Of a stretch of DNA of 64,000 nt, positions 25,669-34,754 are shown one piece after another. The DNA is from Flavobacterium salmonis (GTDB lineage: Bacteria; Bacteroidota; Bacteroidia; Flavobacteriales; Flavobacteriaceae), in contig NZ_CAIJDP010000089.1 of the NCBI RefSeq assembly GCF_903819435.1, positions 62,001-126,000 on the forward strand, in the 5' to 3' direction. Under the pieces are notes generated by a model that was given only the letters and a program-made list of their open reading frames with translations, did not search any database and had not been told where the DNA came from. Within the stretch, counting starts at the first letter, position 1. Every line of letters starts with the position of its first letter. The translations under genes were made by a program, and so were the position numbers.

Positions 25669-26098
25669 CATAGAGGAATTTGTAAAAAGACTTGAAATTG
25701 TTATGGATTATTATAGTTTAAACGCTTCGGCTTTTGCAGATAAAATTGGGGTTCAGCGTTCAAGTATGTCTCATCTTTTATCAGGACGAAACAAACCCAG
25801 TCTGGATTTTGTAATGAAAGTTTTAGAAGTTTTTCCTGATGTAGACTTATATTGGATTTTGACAGGAAGAGGGAATTTTCCAAAAAATCATGATGAAGAT
25901 TCTTCAGAAATTTCAAGATCTTCACCTCCTATTTTATCAGATGAAACTTCTTTTTCTACAAACGAATCAAATAATAAAAAAAACACAGTACAAAGTTCAT
26001 CAGGAGCAAAATATTCAGGTTTTAATCTGGATGATAGTGAAATTGAAAAAATTGTGCTTTTTTATAAAAATGGAACATTTAAAGCCTATTCTACTTAA
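25661..26098 (+). CDS. XRE-family helix-turn-helix regulator
   Basis: A 145-residue DNA-binding protein. Residues 5-65 form an XRE/Cro domain (RLEIVMDYYSLNASAFADKIGVQRSSMSHLLSGRNKPSLDFVMKVLEVFPDVDLYWILTG when read along the protein), followed by a Ser-rich linker and a short C-terminal segment (SEIEKIVLFYKNGTFKAYST). This small-regulator type is common in Flavobacteria. The phased dyads around its promoter suggest autoregulation and possibly control of the divergent M14 gene. Confidence 0.88.
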   Translation: MVNIEEFVKRLEIVMDYYSLNASAFADKIGVQRSSMSHLLSGRNKPSLDFVMKVLEVFPDVDLYWILTGRGNFPKNHDEDSSEISRSSPPILSDETSFSTNESNNKKNTVQSSSGAKYSGFNLDDSEIEKIVLFYKNGTFKAYST

Positions 26099-26149
26099 AT
26101 CAAATAATTTTCATTTACGTAATTCTCTTCTACTTGAAAAAAAATTCTA

Positions 26150-26701
26150 TTATAATCGAAATCCATTTTTAGGAATCTTACCCAAAACTCCTTCGTAATG
26201 TCTTTTCAAAATTTTTAAATCTTCCTCGTAATTGCCGGTTGGAAAAAATGGTTTGCCCAAATTAACTTCTTTTTTACCCCAATCAAAAGCTACAGGAATA
26301 ATTGGTACTTTAACTTTAAGCGCAATATAATAAAAACCACTTCTGATTTCCGAAACTTTTTTACGTGTTCCTTCAGGAGCAACCGCTAAACGAAAAATTT
26401 CTTTCCTCTCAAAAATAGACGCAATTGCATCAACTTTATTCAAGCCACCGGATCTGTCTAATGGCTCACCTCCTACACTTCTAAAATAATAACCAAACGG
26501 AAATTTAAATAATTCTTTCTTTCCTACCCAGTTCATTTCTAAACCTGATATCCCTCTTGTAAAAATTCCTAAATAAAAATCATGATTACTTGTATGCGGC
26601 ATTACCATCATCACGCATTTTTTCACTTCAGCATTCTCAATCCCAACTATCTTCCAGCCCATTAGCTTAAAAAATAGAAATTTATACAACTGTTTTTTCA
26701 T
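26150..26701 (-). CDS. 1-acylglycerol-3-phosphate acyltransferase-like protein
   Basis: A 183-residue membrane-associated PlsC-family acyltransferase. The catalytic block I is MPHTSNHDFYLG (H-x4-D), block III is GGEPLDRSGG, and the acceptor block is VAPEGTRKKV, followed by VPIIPVAFDWGKKEV. Start chosen at 26701 (MKKQLYKFLFFKLMGWKI) because the upstream extension from 26773 overlaps the divergent methyltransferase-like gene and lacks conserved character. Likely acts in phospholipid or lipid synthesis. Confidence 0.85.
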   Translation of the reverse strand: MKKQLYKFLFFKLMGWKIVGIENAEVKKCVMMVMPHTSNHDFYLGIFTRGISGLEMNWVGKKELFKFPFGYYFRSVGGEPLDRSGGLNKVDAIASIFERKEIFRLAVAPEGTRKKVSEIRSGFYYIALKVKVPIIPVAFDWGKKEVNLGKPFFPTGNYEEDLKILKRHYEGVLGKIPKNGFRL

Positions 26702-26764
26702 TAAATTCCATATTTCGCACAAAATAAAAAAATATAATGCTAAATTTGGGTAAAAGCATAAAAA

Positions 26765-27430
26765 ATGATTCAAAAAATATTTAGTTATTTAATACCAATT
26801 AAAGTATTCAAAAAAAAATCGAGTCGCAGTAAGACGATTGAAGTAACCTGGAATAATGGAGAGTTAGTTTTAGATTCAGAAAACACAAATTACTCATATG
26901 GCAGTTTACAACGTATATTAAGATATGGATTAAGAAATATTGGTTTTAAAACTATTCAGAAAATGAATCATATTTTGGTTTTAGGAGTTGCGGGAGGAAG
27001 TGTCATAAAAACTCTTGTTGATGAAATTGAATTTAAAGGCAAAATAACAGGAGTAGAAATCGATTCTGATATGATTCAGATTGCAAATGAATATTTTAAC
27101 CTTTCTGAAATTAAACAATTAGAAATTATTATTGATGATGCTTTTGAATTTGTTTTGAAAACCAAAAACCAATACGATCTAATTATCATTGATATTTTTG
27201 AAGACACTAATATGCCAAATTTTTTATTTGAACGTTTTTTTAGCGAAAGAATCTGTTCCATATTAAAAGATCAGGGATTTGTTCTTTTTAATACCATGAT
27301 CCTTAATGAAAAAGATAATGTTAGAAATCGTAAATACATTTCAGAAATTAATACTAAATTATACATTACTAAAATGCTACCTCGGGTAGAGCATCATAAT
27401 GAATTGATTATTATTGAAAAAGTTGCTTAA
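26765..27430 (+). CDS. Spermidine synthase-like methyltransferase-fold protein
   Basis: A 221-residue Rossmann protein of the spermidine-synthase family. ILVLGVAGGSVIKTLVDE near 73 takes the place of the usual GGGDG loop, and VEIDSDMIQIANEYF and DLIIIDIFEDTNMP follow. The altered glycine loop and missing N-terminal beta domain suggest that it is not a true polyamine aminopropyltransferase; many such proteins are uncharacterised. First gene of a plus-strand run through 29660. Confidence 0.8.
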   Translation: MIQKIFSYLIPIKVFKKKSSRSKTIEVTWNNGELVLDSENTNYSYGSLQRILRYGLRNIGFKTIQKMNHILVLGVAGGSVIKTLVDEIEFKGKITGVEIDSDMIQIANEYFNLSEIKQLEIIIDDAFEFVLKTKNQYDLIIIDIFEDTNMPNFLFERFFSERICSILKDQGFVLFNTMILNEKDNVRNRKYISEINTKLYITKMLPRVEHHNELIIIEKVA

Positions 27431-27436
27431 TCTATT

Positions 27437-28114
27437 ATGAAACCTCTTTCTTCTATATTAAAAAGTATTCCACCATCAAAAGTTATTGATTCAGATATTG
27501 ATCATTCAAAATATATAACTTTAGATTTATCTATAAACAACCAGGATTTAGCGGGAAACAAAACCGGAAATTCTGCTGATTTTGAAGAATATATCACTCA
27601 TTATTTAAAAAAAAATAATGCCGAAGTAGCTTTTGGCGGTTATATTGAAGGACGGACTTTGTATCAACGAAGTTCTATTTTTAAAAATGATTTAATTTCT
27701 GAACGTAATATCCATATTGGTCTTGATTTATGGATAAAAGCAGGGACTTCTGTTTTAGCCGCTCTTGATGGGAAAATCCATAGTTTCAAAAACAATGTTG
27801 GTTTAGGCGACTATGGTCCAACCATAATTTTGGAACATGAAATTGAAAATCAAAAATTTTATACTTTATACGGGCATTTATCGTTAGAAAGTATAGAAGG
27901 GATTAGCATTGGTGATTTTTTTAAAAAAGGAGAATATCTGGCTAGCATCGGGAATTCAGAAGTAAATGGCGATTATGCCCCACACTTACATTTCCAAATT
28001 ATTAAAAATATAGAAAACTATTGGGGTGATTACCCTGGTGTATGTAACACAAAAGACTTAAATTTCTATATAGAAAACTGCCCGGATCCCAATTTATTAT
28101 TAAAAATAACATAA
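27437..28114 (+). CDS. M23-family (LytM) peptidase-domain protein
   Basis: A 225-residue protein with an M23 zinc-endopeptidase domain in its C-terminal two thirds: NIHIGLDLWIKAGTSVLA (H-x3-D near 95), FYTLYGHLS near 140 and the HLHFQI motif near 180. No signal peptide or membrane helix is seen, unusual for a cell-wall enzyme; export could be by another route, or the substrate may be cytoplasmic. It begins 6 nt after the SpeE-like gene and is followed 6 nt later by a lipoprotein gene, so these three form a tight operon. Confidence 0.82.
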   Translation: MKPLSSILKSIPPSKVIDSDIDHSKYITLDLSINNQDLAGNKTGNSADFEEYITHYLKKNNAEVAFGGYIEGRTLYQRSSIFKNDLISERNIHIGLDLWIKAGTSVLAALDGKIHSFKNNVGLGDYGPTIILEHEIENQKFYTLYGHLSLESIEGISIGDFFKKGEYLASIGNSEVNGDYAPHLHFQIIKNIENYWGDYPGVCNTKDLNFYIENCPDPNLLLKIT

Positions 28115-28120
28115 ATAATT

Positions 28121-28591
28121 ATGAAGAAAGCAGGATTGATTATATGTTTGTTACTGTTAATAGGCTGTAAATCTAAAACAGTCAGCAGAAGTACTGAAGA
28201 TCTAAAAATTAAAAAAGTTTTAGAAGCCGAAATAAATTCAAATCAGCAAAATAAGGCCTATTCATTAGGAAAAAGAGTTCTTGAAACATGCAATACATCA
28301 AAGTTTAAGCCTTTTAATGAAACTGAAGTAACTAAATCAGTTATGGAGAACACGACTGAAGAACGCCTGACCAAAACCTGTTTGAGATTTCGCCAATATT
28401 ATGGAAGTTTTGTAGATTTAAAACTAGACGGAGTTTACAAAACCAAAGAGGAGACTATTTACCGCTATCGTGCTTTGTATACAAAAAAGGTAGCCAATAA
28501 GGAACTTAGGATTTTTGTAAATGAAGAAAATTTGATTTCTGCCATAAAATCAATGGATTGGGATGAGAAATTTGATGCTAAAAATAATTAA
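28121..28591 (+). CDS. Small lipoprotein of unknown function
   Basis: A 156-residue protein with a lipoprotein signal (MKKAGLIICLLLLIGC, lipid Cys16). The mature part is basic and mixed alpha/beta, with TCLRFRQYYGSFVDLKLDGVYKTKEETIYRYRALYTKKV resembling DUF3887 or NTF2-like folds. It lies in the SpeE-M23 operon. I do not recognise the family with confidence. Confidence 0.65.
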   Translation: MKKAGLIICLLLLIGCKSKTVSRSTEDLKIKKVLEAEINSNQQNKAYSLGKRVLETCNTSKFKPFNETEVTKSVMENTTEERLTKTCLRFRQYYGSFVDLKLDGVYKTKEETIYRYRALYTKKVANKELRIFVNEENLISAIKSMDWDEKFDAKNN

Positions 28592-28611
28592 ACAAATAAC
28601 TTGATACACTT

Positions 28612-29136
28612 ATGACTTTAAAATTATCCTTCTTTTCGTTTCTTTTGATTTCATTTTTTGCAAGCGCCCAGCAAACTATAAGTATAAAAGGCTCAAAACC
28701 ATTTCCTGCAACTGAAAATTATACTTTTATTTGTGAAAAATATATTCTTACCGGAGAAATAGATGTGCAGATTGCAAAAACTGACAAAGGAGGGATTTTA
28801 AAACTTACAATTGCTACTGCAAATGATAAAACGAGAATTTCAGGAGGTGTATATGTTGATTTAGCCAATGCTGATGTAATTGCATGTGTAGACAAAAATA
28901 TTAAGGAAACTGAAGAAGGAAAAACAACTTCTTATTATTATTTTACCCCAGCTGAATTTTTAAAACTAAAGAAAACAGATATAAAAGCAATTAGATTTAT
29001 ACTTACAGGGAATTCAAACACTTTTGGAAATCAGACAGGTTATTTCACAGCTATAAGCAGAAAAAATTATTTTTCGACTGCTTTTGACAAATCCAAAAAA
29101 ACTTTTGATACTGCTGCAGCAATTAGTATTCTATAA
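28612..29136 (+). CDS. Exported protein of unknown function
   Basis: A 174-residue protein with a signal peptide (MTLKLSFFSFLLISFFASAQ). The mature part is beta-rich (YTFICEKYILTGEIDVQIAKTDKGGILKLTIATAND) without Cys clusters or enzyme motifs. It follows the small lipoprotein gene by 20 nt. No family recognised; probably periplasmic. Confidence 0.65.
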   Translation: MTLKLSFFSFLLISFFASAQQTISIKGSKPFPATENYTFICEKYILTGEIDVQIAKTDKGGILKLTIATANDKTRISGGVYVDLANADVIACVDKNIKETEEGKTTSYYYFTPAEFLKLKKTDIKAIRFILTGNSNTFGNQTGYFTAISRKNYFSTAFDKSKKTFDTAAAISIL

Positions 29137-29186
29137 AGTTTATTTAACCAAAAATAATCTTACTTTTATAGTCTAATTTTGTTAAA

Positions 29187-29660
29187 ATGAATTCAAACGA
29201 AAATTTAATTTCTAAATTTTATACTGCATTTGCAAATGCAGATGCTAAAACAATGTGCGAATGTTATCATCCTAAAGTTCACTTTGTAGACCCTGCTTTT
29301 GGCCTTTTAAAGGAAAAACAGGTTTCTAAAATGTGGGAAATGCTAATTTCAAAAAGCAAAGGAGATATCAAAATTGAATTTTCAAATATAAAAGCAGATG
29401 AATTTTCAGGATCTGCCCGTTGGGTTGCTACTTATAATTTTAGTAAAACGAATAGAAAAGTAATCAATCGAATTTCTGCTGAATTTCTTTTTCAGGATGG
29501 ACTAATCATAAAACATACAGATAATTTTGATGTTTGGAAATGGGCAAAGCAAGCTTTCGGAATTACCGGTTATTTATTAGGATGGACCGGTTTTTTTCAA
29601 AATAAAATAAAAGAACAAGCATTGCTATCGCTTAAAAAGTTCCAACAGACTAATACCTAG
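29187..29660 (+). CDS. NTF2-like (SnoaL) fold protein
   Basis: A 157-residue cytoplasmic protein of the nuclear-transport-factor-2/SnoaL superfamily. The N-terminal KFYTAFANADAKTMCECYHPKVHFVDPAFGLL is the hallmark helix and strand, and the C-terminus (DGLIIKHTDNFDVWKWAKQAFGITGYLLGW) is typical of bacterial members annotated as ketosteroid-isomerase-like. The ligand or reaction is unknown. Last gene before a bidirectional terminator. Confidence 0.82.
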   Translation: MNSNENLISKFYTAFANADAKTMCECYHPKVHFVDPAFGLLKEKQVSKMWEMLISKSKGDIKIEFSNIKADEFSGSARWVATYNFSKTNRKVINRISAEFLFQDGLIIKHTDNFDVWKWAKQAFGITGYLLGWTGFFQNKIKEQALLSLKKFQQTNT

Positions 29661-29675
29661 AGAATATATTTTTAT

Positions 29676-29708
29676 AAAAAAATCCCACCTGTTATGGTGG
29701 GATTTTTT
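29676..29708. terminator. Bidirectional terminator
   Basis: AAAATCCCACC (ending 29689) pairs with GGTGGGATTTT (from 29696) around a 6-nt loop, with A- and T-runs outside both arms. It separates the convergent SnoaL and transporter genes. Confidence 0.92.
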
Positions 29709-29717
29709 GTCTCTATA

Positions 29718-30980
29718 TTAATGCTCTAAACTTTCTAACTCCTTTGGATCGTGTTTATATTTAAACAAAATTGCAAAAGCTATTGCAATAACAAACGCAT
29801 AAGCCGCAAATGAAAACCATACATTTGGCCATTGTATTTTATTTCCAATGGTAAAATAACTTACTGTTCGTCCTGCCAGCTCACCACCAATTATAGCTCC
29901 TATACCATTAGTCATTAACATAAAAAGCCCCTGAGCACTGGATCTGATTTTGCTGTCTGTTTGTTTTTCAACAAATAGTGATCCTGAAATATTAAAAAAG
30001 TCAAATGCCATTCCGTATACTATCATTGATAATATGAGAAAAATAACTCCTGAACCTGGATTCCCTATTCCAAATAATGCAAAACGTAAAACCCATGCAA
30101 TCATACTAAAAATCATCACTTGTTTAATTCCGAAGCGCTTTAAGAAAAATGGAATCGTTAAAATAAACAGCGTTTCTGAAATTTGCGATAGCGAAATAAT
30201 AAAAACAGAATGTTCTACTCCAAAAGTCCCCTGATATTCCGGATTAGAGCCAAAATCCCTTATGAAGGTATCACCAAACATATTCGTAATTTGTAATGCA
30301 GCACCGAGTAACATAGCAAAGACAAAGAATATTGCCATTTTCTTTTGTTTAAAAAGTACAAAACTATCTAAGCCAAATTTACTTGTCAGCGACTGATTAC
30401 TATTTTTGTTTTCTGCAGGAACATCGGGTAACGTAAAACAAAAAAGACCTGTAATAATCATAGATACCGAGGCAAAAACAAATTGAAGCGTATTCGATTT
30501 CCAATCCGTTAAATCAGTTATCCACATGGCTATTACAAAACCTACAGTTCCCCATACACGAATTGGGGTAAAAGTTTTTTGAACATCAAAATTGAATTTA
30601 TTTAAAACGGCATAACTTACAGAATTGTTTAACGCTATAGTTGGCATATAAAAACAACTTGTTGCAAAAATAATCCAGTACATTTCTGTTGAATTGGTTG
30701 CTCTGGTTGCAAAATATATGGCAACTCCGGCAATAATATGTGAAATTCCCAATACTTTTTGTGCACTGAGATATTTATCTGCAATAATACCAAGTAAAGC
30801 CGGCATAAATAAACTTGCCCAGCCCATTGAACCATATGTTCTGCCAATAGACAAACCAATACTACTTCCTTCTAAAGGACCAAAAACCTGCCCCATATAT
30901 CCCCCTAATGAAATCAACCATATTCCCCATACAAAAAACTGGAAAAAATTCATGATTGTAAGCCTTAGTTTTATACTCAT
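29718..30980 (-). CDS. NupG-type nucleoside:H+ symporter (MFS)
   Basis: A 420-residue inner-membrane transporter with about 12 predicted helices. The N-terminus MNFFQFFVWGIWLISLGGYM is characteristic of the nucleoside:H+ symporter family (NupG/XapB), as are GWASLFMPALLGIIADKYL and the FTPIRVWGTVGFVIAMW segment. The substrate is likely a nucleoside, but related Bacteroidota proteins are linked to other small molecules. Monocistronic, convergent with the SnoaL gene. Confidence 0.85.
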   Translation of the reverse strand: MSIKLRLTIMNFFQFFVWGIWLISLGGYMGQVFGPLEGSSIGLSIGRTYGSMGWASLFMPALLGIIADKYLSAQKVLGISHIIAGVAIYFATRATNSTEMYWIIFATSCFYMPTIALNNSVSYAVLNKFNFDVQKTFTPIRVWGTVGFVIAMWITDLTDWKSNTLQFVFASVSMIITGLFCFTLPDVPAENKNSNQSLTSKFGLDSFVLFKQKKMAIFFVFAMLLGAALQITNMFGDTFIRDFGSNPEYQGTFGVEHSVFIISLSQISETLFILTIPFFLKRFGIKQVMIFSMIAWVLRFALFGIGNPGSGVIFLILSMIVYGMAFDFFNISGSLFVEKQTDSKIRSSAQGLFMLMTNGIGAIIGGELAGRTVSYFTIGNKIQWPNVWFSFAAYAFVIAIAFAILFKYKHDPKELESLEH

Positions 30981-31044
30981 AATAGTATTTGTCTTTAAAT
31001 GATTAAGCGGTAAAACTACTATTAAAAATGAAATCTACAAAGAA

Positions 31045-31737
31045 TTAAACTTTTTTAACAACTTCATTTACTAATTCTAAAACTGCGGTAAATTGTTCTT
31101 CCTTATTTAGGTAAGAATTATCAATTTCTATTGCATCTTCAGCAATTACCAATGGAGAATCTTCACGGTGTGTATCTATATAATCTCTTTCGACAACGTT
31201 TTTTAAAACCTCGTCATAAGATACTTTATCACCTTTTTGTTGTAGTTCATCAAAACGTCTTTGTGCACGGGTTTCTGCACTAGCTGTCATGAAAATTTTG
31301 AGTTCTGCAGCAGGGAAAACTACAGTTCCAATATCCCTTCCGTCCATGACGATAGCTTTATTAGTTCCCATTTCCTTTTGTTGTTCTACTAATTTAGAAC
31401 GAACTTCAGAAACTTCTGCAACTTTACTCACAAAACTGGAAACTTCTATAGTACGGATTTGTTTTTCAACATTTTCACCATTCAGATACATTTCTGCAAA
31501 ACCTAAATCAGAATTGTATTTAAACTCCAATTGAATTTTAGGAAGTGAATCAATTAAAGCTTTTTTATCAAAAAAATCGGCTTTAATAAAATTATTATTC
31601 ATTGCAAAAAAAGCAACCGCCCGGTACATTGCTCCAGTATCTACATAAACATAAGCAAGTTCCTTAGCTAATTGTTTTGCTAAAGTGCTTTTCCCGGTTG
31701 ATGAAAAGCCATCAATAGCAATGGTAATATTTCTCAA
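31045..31737 (-). CDS. cmk: Cytidylate kinase
   Basis: Phosphorylates CMP and dCMP. The 230-residue protein opens with the P-loop IAIDGFSSTGKSTLAKQLA (10-17; Ser-Ser in place of Pro/Ala-Ala), followed by YVDTGAMYRAVA near 31, VMDGRDIGTVVFPAAELKIFMTA near 125 and the R-rich lid AETRAQRRFDEL. It is the third gene of a porQ-L,D-transpeptidase-cmk run on the minus strand; porQ-cmk linkage is usual in Bacteroidota. Confidence 0.95.
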   Translation of the reverse strand: MRNITIAIDGFSSTGKSTLAKQLAKELAYVYVDTGAMYRAVAFFAMNNNFIKADFFDKKALIDSLPKIQLEFKYNSDLGFAEMYLNGENVEKQIRTIEVSSFVSKVAEVSEVRSKLVEQQKEMGTNKAIVMDGRDIGTVVFPAAELKIFMTASAETRAQRRFDELQQKGDKVSYDEVLKNVVERDYIDTHREDSPLVIAEDAIEIDNSYLNKEEQFTAVLELVNEVVKKV

Positions 31738-31771
31738 AGTGGTGGTTTTAAATTATGGAGTTTTATTAATT

Positions 31772-32371
31772 TTAATAATAAATATCTAAAAGTATGTTTG
31801 ATTTTGAAGAATCAATAATTTTTTCAATTCTTTTAAAAAATTGCTCATTCACCATTGGGCAACCATGGCTGCGGCTGATGTAACGATCTTGTTCTTCGTA
31901 TGGCACCGCCGAATAATAATGCAGAACAATAGCTCTCTTGAATGCATTACTATTGGTTTCATCCAGACCAGAGAGTCGATATGCTTTTCCGAAAATTCCA
32001 TTATAATTATTTCCAATAGAATATCTTCCCAGCGAAGTGCAATTTGAATTTGGCACATTGCTAAATTTTAAGTTGCCTATAATTCCGGTTTCAGAACCAC
32101 ATCCATGGGCAACAAGCCCCTGATCTAAAATTTTATTGTTCTGTAAATCATAAACAAAAAAACGATTTTTCCCGGATGGAATTCTCATATCAATAAAAAA
32201 TGCAATTTTAGAGTTGTATTTAGAACTGGCATTCAACATTGATTTCATTTCATCAATTCTAAAATTAATTCTTTCAATTTCCAGACTATTAGGTTCATCT
32301 TTAAAAAAAGGTTTAGCGCTGATAAATAAACCAGAAATAATTACAATTAAAATTAAATTAAATATTTTCAT
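31772..32371 (-). CDS. L,D-transpeptidase catalytic domain protein
   Basis: A 199-residue exported protein: signal peptide or anchor MKIFNLILIVIISGLFISAKP, then a YkuD-like murein L,D-transpeptidase domain. Recognisable parts are FFIDMRIPSGKNRFFVYDLQNNKILDQGLVAHGCGSE, FSNVPNSNCTSLGRYSIG and the active-site cysteine in SRSHGCPMVNEQF near 174. It would cross-link or modify peptidoglycan in the periplasm. It lies 9 nt after porQ and 34 nt before cmk. Confidence 0.85.
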   Translation of the reverse strand: MKIFNLILIVIISGLFISAKPFFKDEPNSLEIERINFRIDEMKSMLNASSKYNSKIAFFIDMRIPSGKNRFFVYDLQNNKILDQGLVAHGCGSETGIIGNLKFSNVPNSNCTSLGRYSIGNNYNGIFGKAYRLSGLDETNSNAFKRAIVLHYYSAVPYEEQDRYISRSHGCPMVNEQFFKRIEKIIDSSKSNILLDIYY

Positions 32372-32380
32372 ATAAAATTA

Positions 32381-33400
32381 TTATTGAAGATTAATATTTA
32401 AACCAAAAAGACTTGTATTTGCTGCTAACGTGTATTTAGAATACGAATAATTAAATTTTAATCGATTCATTTTTAATCCAAAACCTAACGAAACCCCTGA
32501 GAAATTACGTTGTTCTTCAATTCTTAATTCTTCAGCTCTTCGAAAATTGTATCCTAATCGAATGTTGAATGCTTTTTTAGGAAAAAGTTCTATTCCAAAA
32601 ACCACATGTCTCAAAGCATTATTTACGAATGAAACCTTATCTTCCTGCGTTGAACCATCTATATTGCCTTCTCCTCTCACAGGGTTCGAAAAAGAGATGT
32701 TCCATTGTTGCAAATTTTCTAAAGAAAGATGCCATCTGATTGGCACGTGATCCAATTCCTGAGAAACCCCTGCGATAATCTCAAGCGGTAATTTTTCCTT
32801 AATCCCTGAATAAGTCGTAAACTGAGTCCCAATATTACGAATTGACAAAGCCCAATTTACATCATTCTTCTCATCAATGAACAAAAAACCTAAATCTAAC
32901 GCACCACCAATAGAATTATAACTCTCTAAAGTTGATGTGATTAATTTTGCATTTGCACCAATATGTATGTCTGTATATGGAATATTATATGCATAACCTA
33001 CTGCAAGAGCTCCCTCACTTCCTGTAAAATCTGAAGTAGCCTGGCCATTTTCATCATATCCCTCAAAAGTACCATAATTTATGTAGCTTATACCCGCATA
33101 AAATGTTTGCAAATGCCTGTCGTACGTATAGGCATACGAAGCTGTTCCGTAAGTTGCTTCACCATAATAATTACCATAATTCATTGCTAAATGATTATCC
33201 ATATCTGCATTTAATGTTGCCGGGTTAAACATTACCTGATTTACATCTTCATCATAAATGGTAATTGCTTTTCCGCCCAATGCTGCCTGTCTTGGCGAAC
33301 TTGTCAAATTTAAAAACTGATAAGCATACCTCCCGCCTATTTGTCCATAAGAGAAGGAAACATTTAAAAACAAAAAAAACAGAGTAATTTTTTTCAACAT
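32381..33400 (-). CDS. porQ: Type IX secretion system outer-membrane protein PorQ
   Basis: A 339-residue outer-membrane beta-barrel of the PorV/PorQ (FadL-like) family, an accessory of T9SS export. Signal peptide MLKKITLFFLFLNVSFSYG; the mature start GGRYAYQFLNLTSSPRQAALGGKAIT and VMFNPATLNADMDNHLAMNY are characteristic. Start set at 33400 because the ATG at 33424 adds eight residues before the signal peptide. Adjacency to cmk supports the name. Three T9SS cargo proteins are encoded at 52-58 kb. Confidence 0.85.
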   Translation of the reverse strand: MLKKITLFFLFLNVSFSYGQIGGRYAYQFLNLTSSPRQAALGGKAITIYDEDVNQVMFNPATLNADMDNHLAMNYGNYYGEATYGTASYAYTYDRHLQTFYAGISYINYGTFEGYDENGQATSDFTGSEGALAVGYAYNIPYTDIHIGANAKLITSTLESYNSIGGALDLGFLFIDEKNDVNWALSIRNIGTQFTTYSGIKEKLPLEIIAGVSQELDHVPIRWHLSLENLQQWNISFSNPVRGEGNIDGSTQEDKVSFVNNALRHVVFGIELFPKKAFNIRLGYNFRRAEELRIEEQRNFSGVSLGFGLKMNRLKFNYSYSKYTLAANTSLFGLNINLQ

Positions 33401-33515
33401 GTATGTTAAGGGCTTAATCTGCATTAGAACGTAAATATGAAGATAAAATTATAATTCTGAAACATTTATATTTTAAAATATAACTCAAAATCTACATATA
33501 TTTTGTTAACTGCAG

Positions 33516-33523
33516 CAAAAGTA
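33516..33523 (-). promoter_or_regulatory. -7 box of the porQ operon
   Basis: TACTTTTG on the minus strand matches TAnnTTTG. A TTG sits 21 bp upstream within the GTTGTTATTG stretch. The predicted leader is about 110 nt. Confidence 0.5.
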
Positions 33524-33595
33524 CAAAAAAACAAATTGCAATAACAACTTAATTATGAAACATTTATGGCTTTAAATTCTTTTTAAACAGTAGGA

Positions 33596-34696
33596 TTACA
33601 ATATCAATTTCTCAATATCATTATAATGTACTTTTTGAATAATAGTACCATTTTGAATAACAACAATACTTGGATTAGACCTTTCAATTGTTTTTAAAGC
33701 GATTGCATCACAAAAGTAAAAATCAACGTTTAAGCCATATTGTTTTTTAGTTTTTGCAATTATTTCATCAGTTGATGCAGTCATTGCAATTACTTTATAT
33801 CCTTTAGATTTGGCTTCGACATTTAATTTTTCTAAGTTTTTCATGCCATCAGGATTAGACAATGCCAAATCATATGTTACAAAAACCAGTAATTTTGGCT
33901 CTTTCAGCAATTCTTCTTTATAATCAGAACCCTCTTTGGTCATTGTAAAATCATGAATAGGTGGTACGTAACCTTCTGTTATTACTTTATCTTTTCGGTC
34001 AACAAATATTGCCCCTTCAGGGATGTTCATTAAATCTTTTTCGGTGAATTCCTTATCAACACCGTTTACTTTATAGATAAAAATCATTTCAACTACAGAT
34101 TTTGGGGCACCCTCCGGAATTTCCATTCCTTTTTCGATGTTTGTTCCTACTTTATAAGGTCGGAAATCTTTTATTGGATTATGATTTAAAACCCATACAG
34201 CCATAAATGCACATAAAACGACACTTAAATAAACTGCAAAATTGGTTTTTGGAGTTGCAAATAGTGGTTTTATTAATTTCTGATTGAAGAATAAAATCAG
34301 AATAAAGAATAACAAAACAACATCTTTGGTAAATGATTCCCAAGGAGTTAAATGCAAGGCATCACCAAAACAACCACAATCTTTAACTACATCAAAGTAA
34401 GCAGAATAAAAAGTTAAGAAAGTAAAGAAAATTATTAAAAGTAGTAAACTCCAGATTGTAGTTTTTGTTTTATAACCAACTAATAACATTACACCCAAAA
34501 CAACTTCAAAAATCACCAAAAAGATTGCTAACCCTAAAGCAAGAGGCGTTAAAAAGGGCATGTTAAAAACCGGCTCGCTAAAATACTCGGCTAATTTATA
34601 AGAGAAACCAACCGGATCATTCAGTTTAATTAATCCAGAGATGATAAAAAGTACGCCGACAAATATTCTTGAGAATTGAGTAATGAAATTTTTCAT
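33596..34696 (-). CDS. DoxX-family membrane protein with thioredoxin-like C-terminus
   Basis: A 366-residue protein typical of Bacteroidota (BT_3928-like). Four DoxX-type helices cover residues 1-145 and include VVKDCGCFGDAL near 108, a redox-active-looking Cys pair as in MauE-type proteins. After a further helix near 155-172 comes a periplasmic thioredoxin-like domain (about 240-366, LLVFVTYDLALSNPDGMKNL) that lacks a CxxC pair. Probably a redox or membrane-stress protein. It follows the DUF1599 gene by 58 nt. Confidence 0.82.
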   Translation of the reverse strand: MKNFITQFSRIFVGVLFIISGLIKLNDPVGFSYKLAEYFSEPVFNMPFLTPLALGLAIFLVIFEVVLGVMLLVGYKTKTTIWSLLLLIIFFTFLTFYSAYFDVVKDCGCFGDALHLTPWESFTKDVVLLFFILILFFNQKLIKPLFATPKTNFAVYLSVVLCAFMAVWVLNHNPIKDFRPYKVGTNIEKGMEIPEGAPKSVVEMIFIYKVNGVDKEFTEKDLMNIPEGAIFVDRKDKVITEGYVPPIHDFTMTKEGSDYKEELLKEPKLLVFVTYDLALSNPDGMKNLEKLNVEAKSKGYKVIAMTASTDEIIAKTKKQYGLNVDFYFCDAIALKTIERSNPSIVVIQNGTIIQKVHYNDIEKLIL

Positions 34697-34754
34697 AATT
34701 TAAAGTAGGTATATCTATATCCAAATGAATCTGGATTGGATTTATTTGAGGTTT

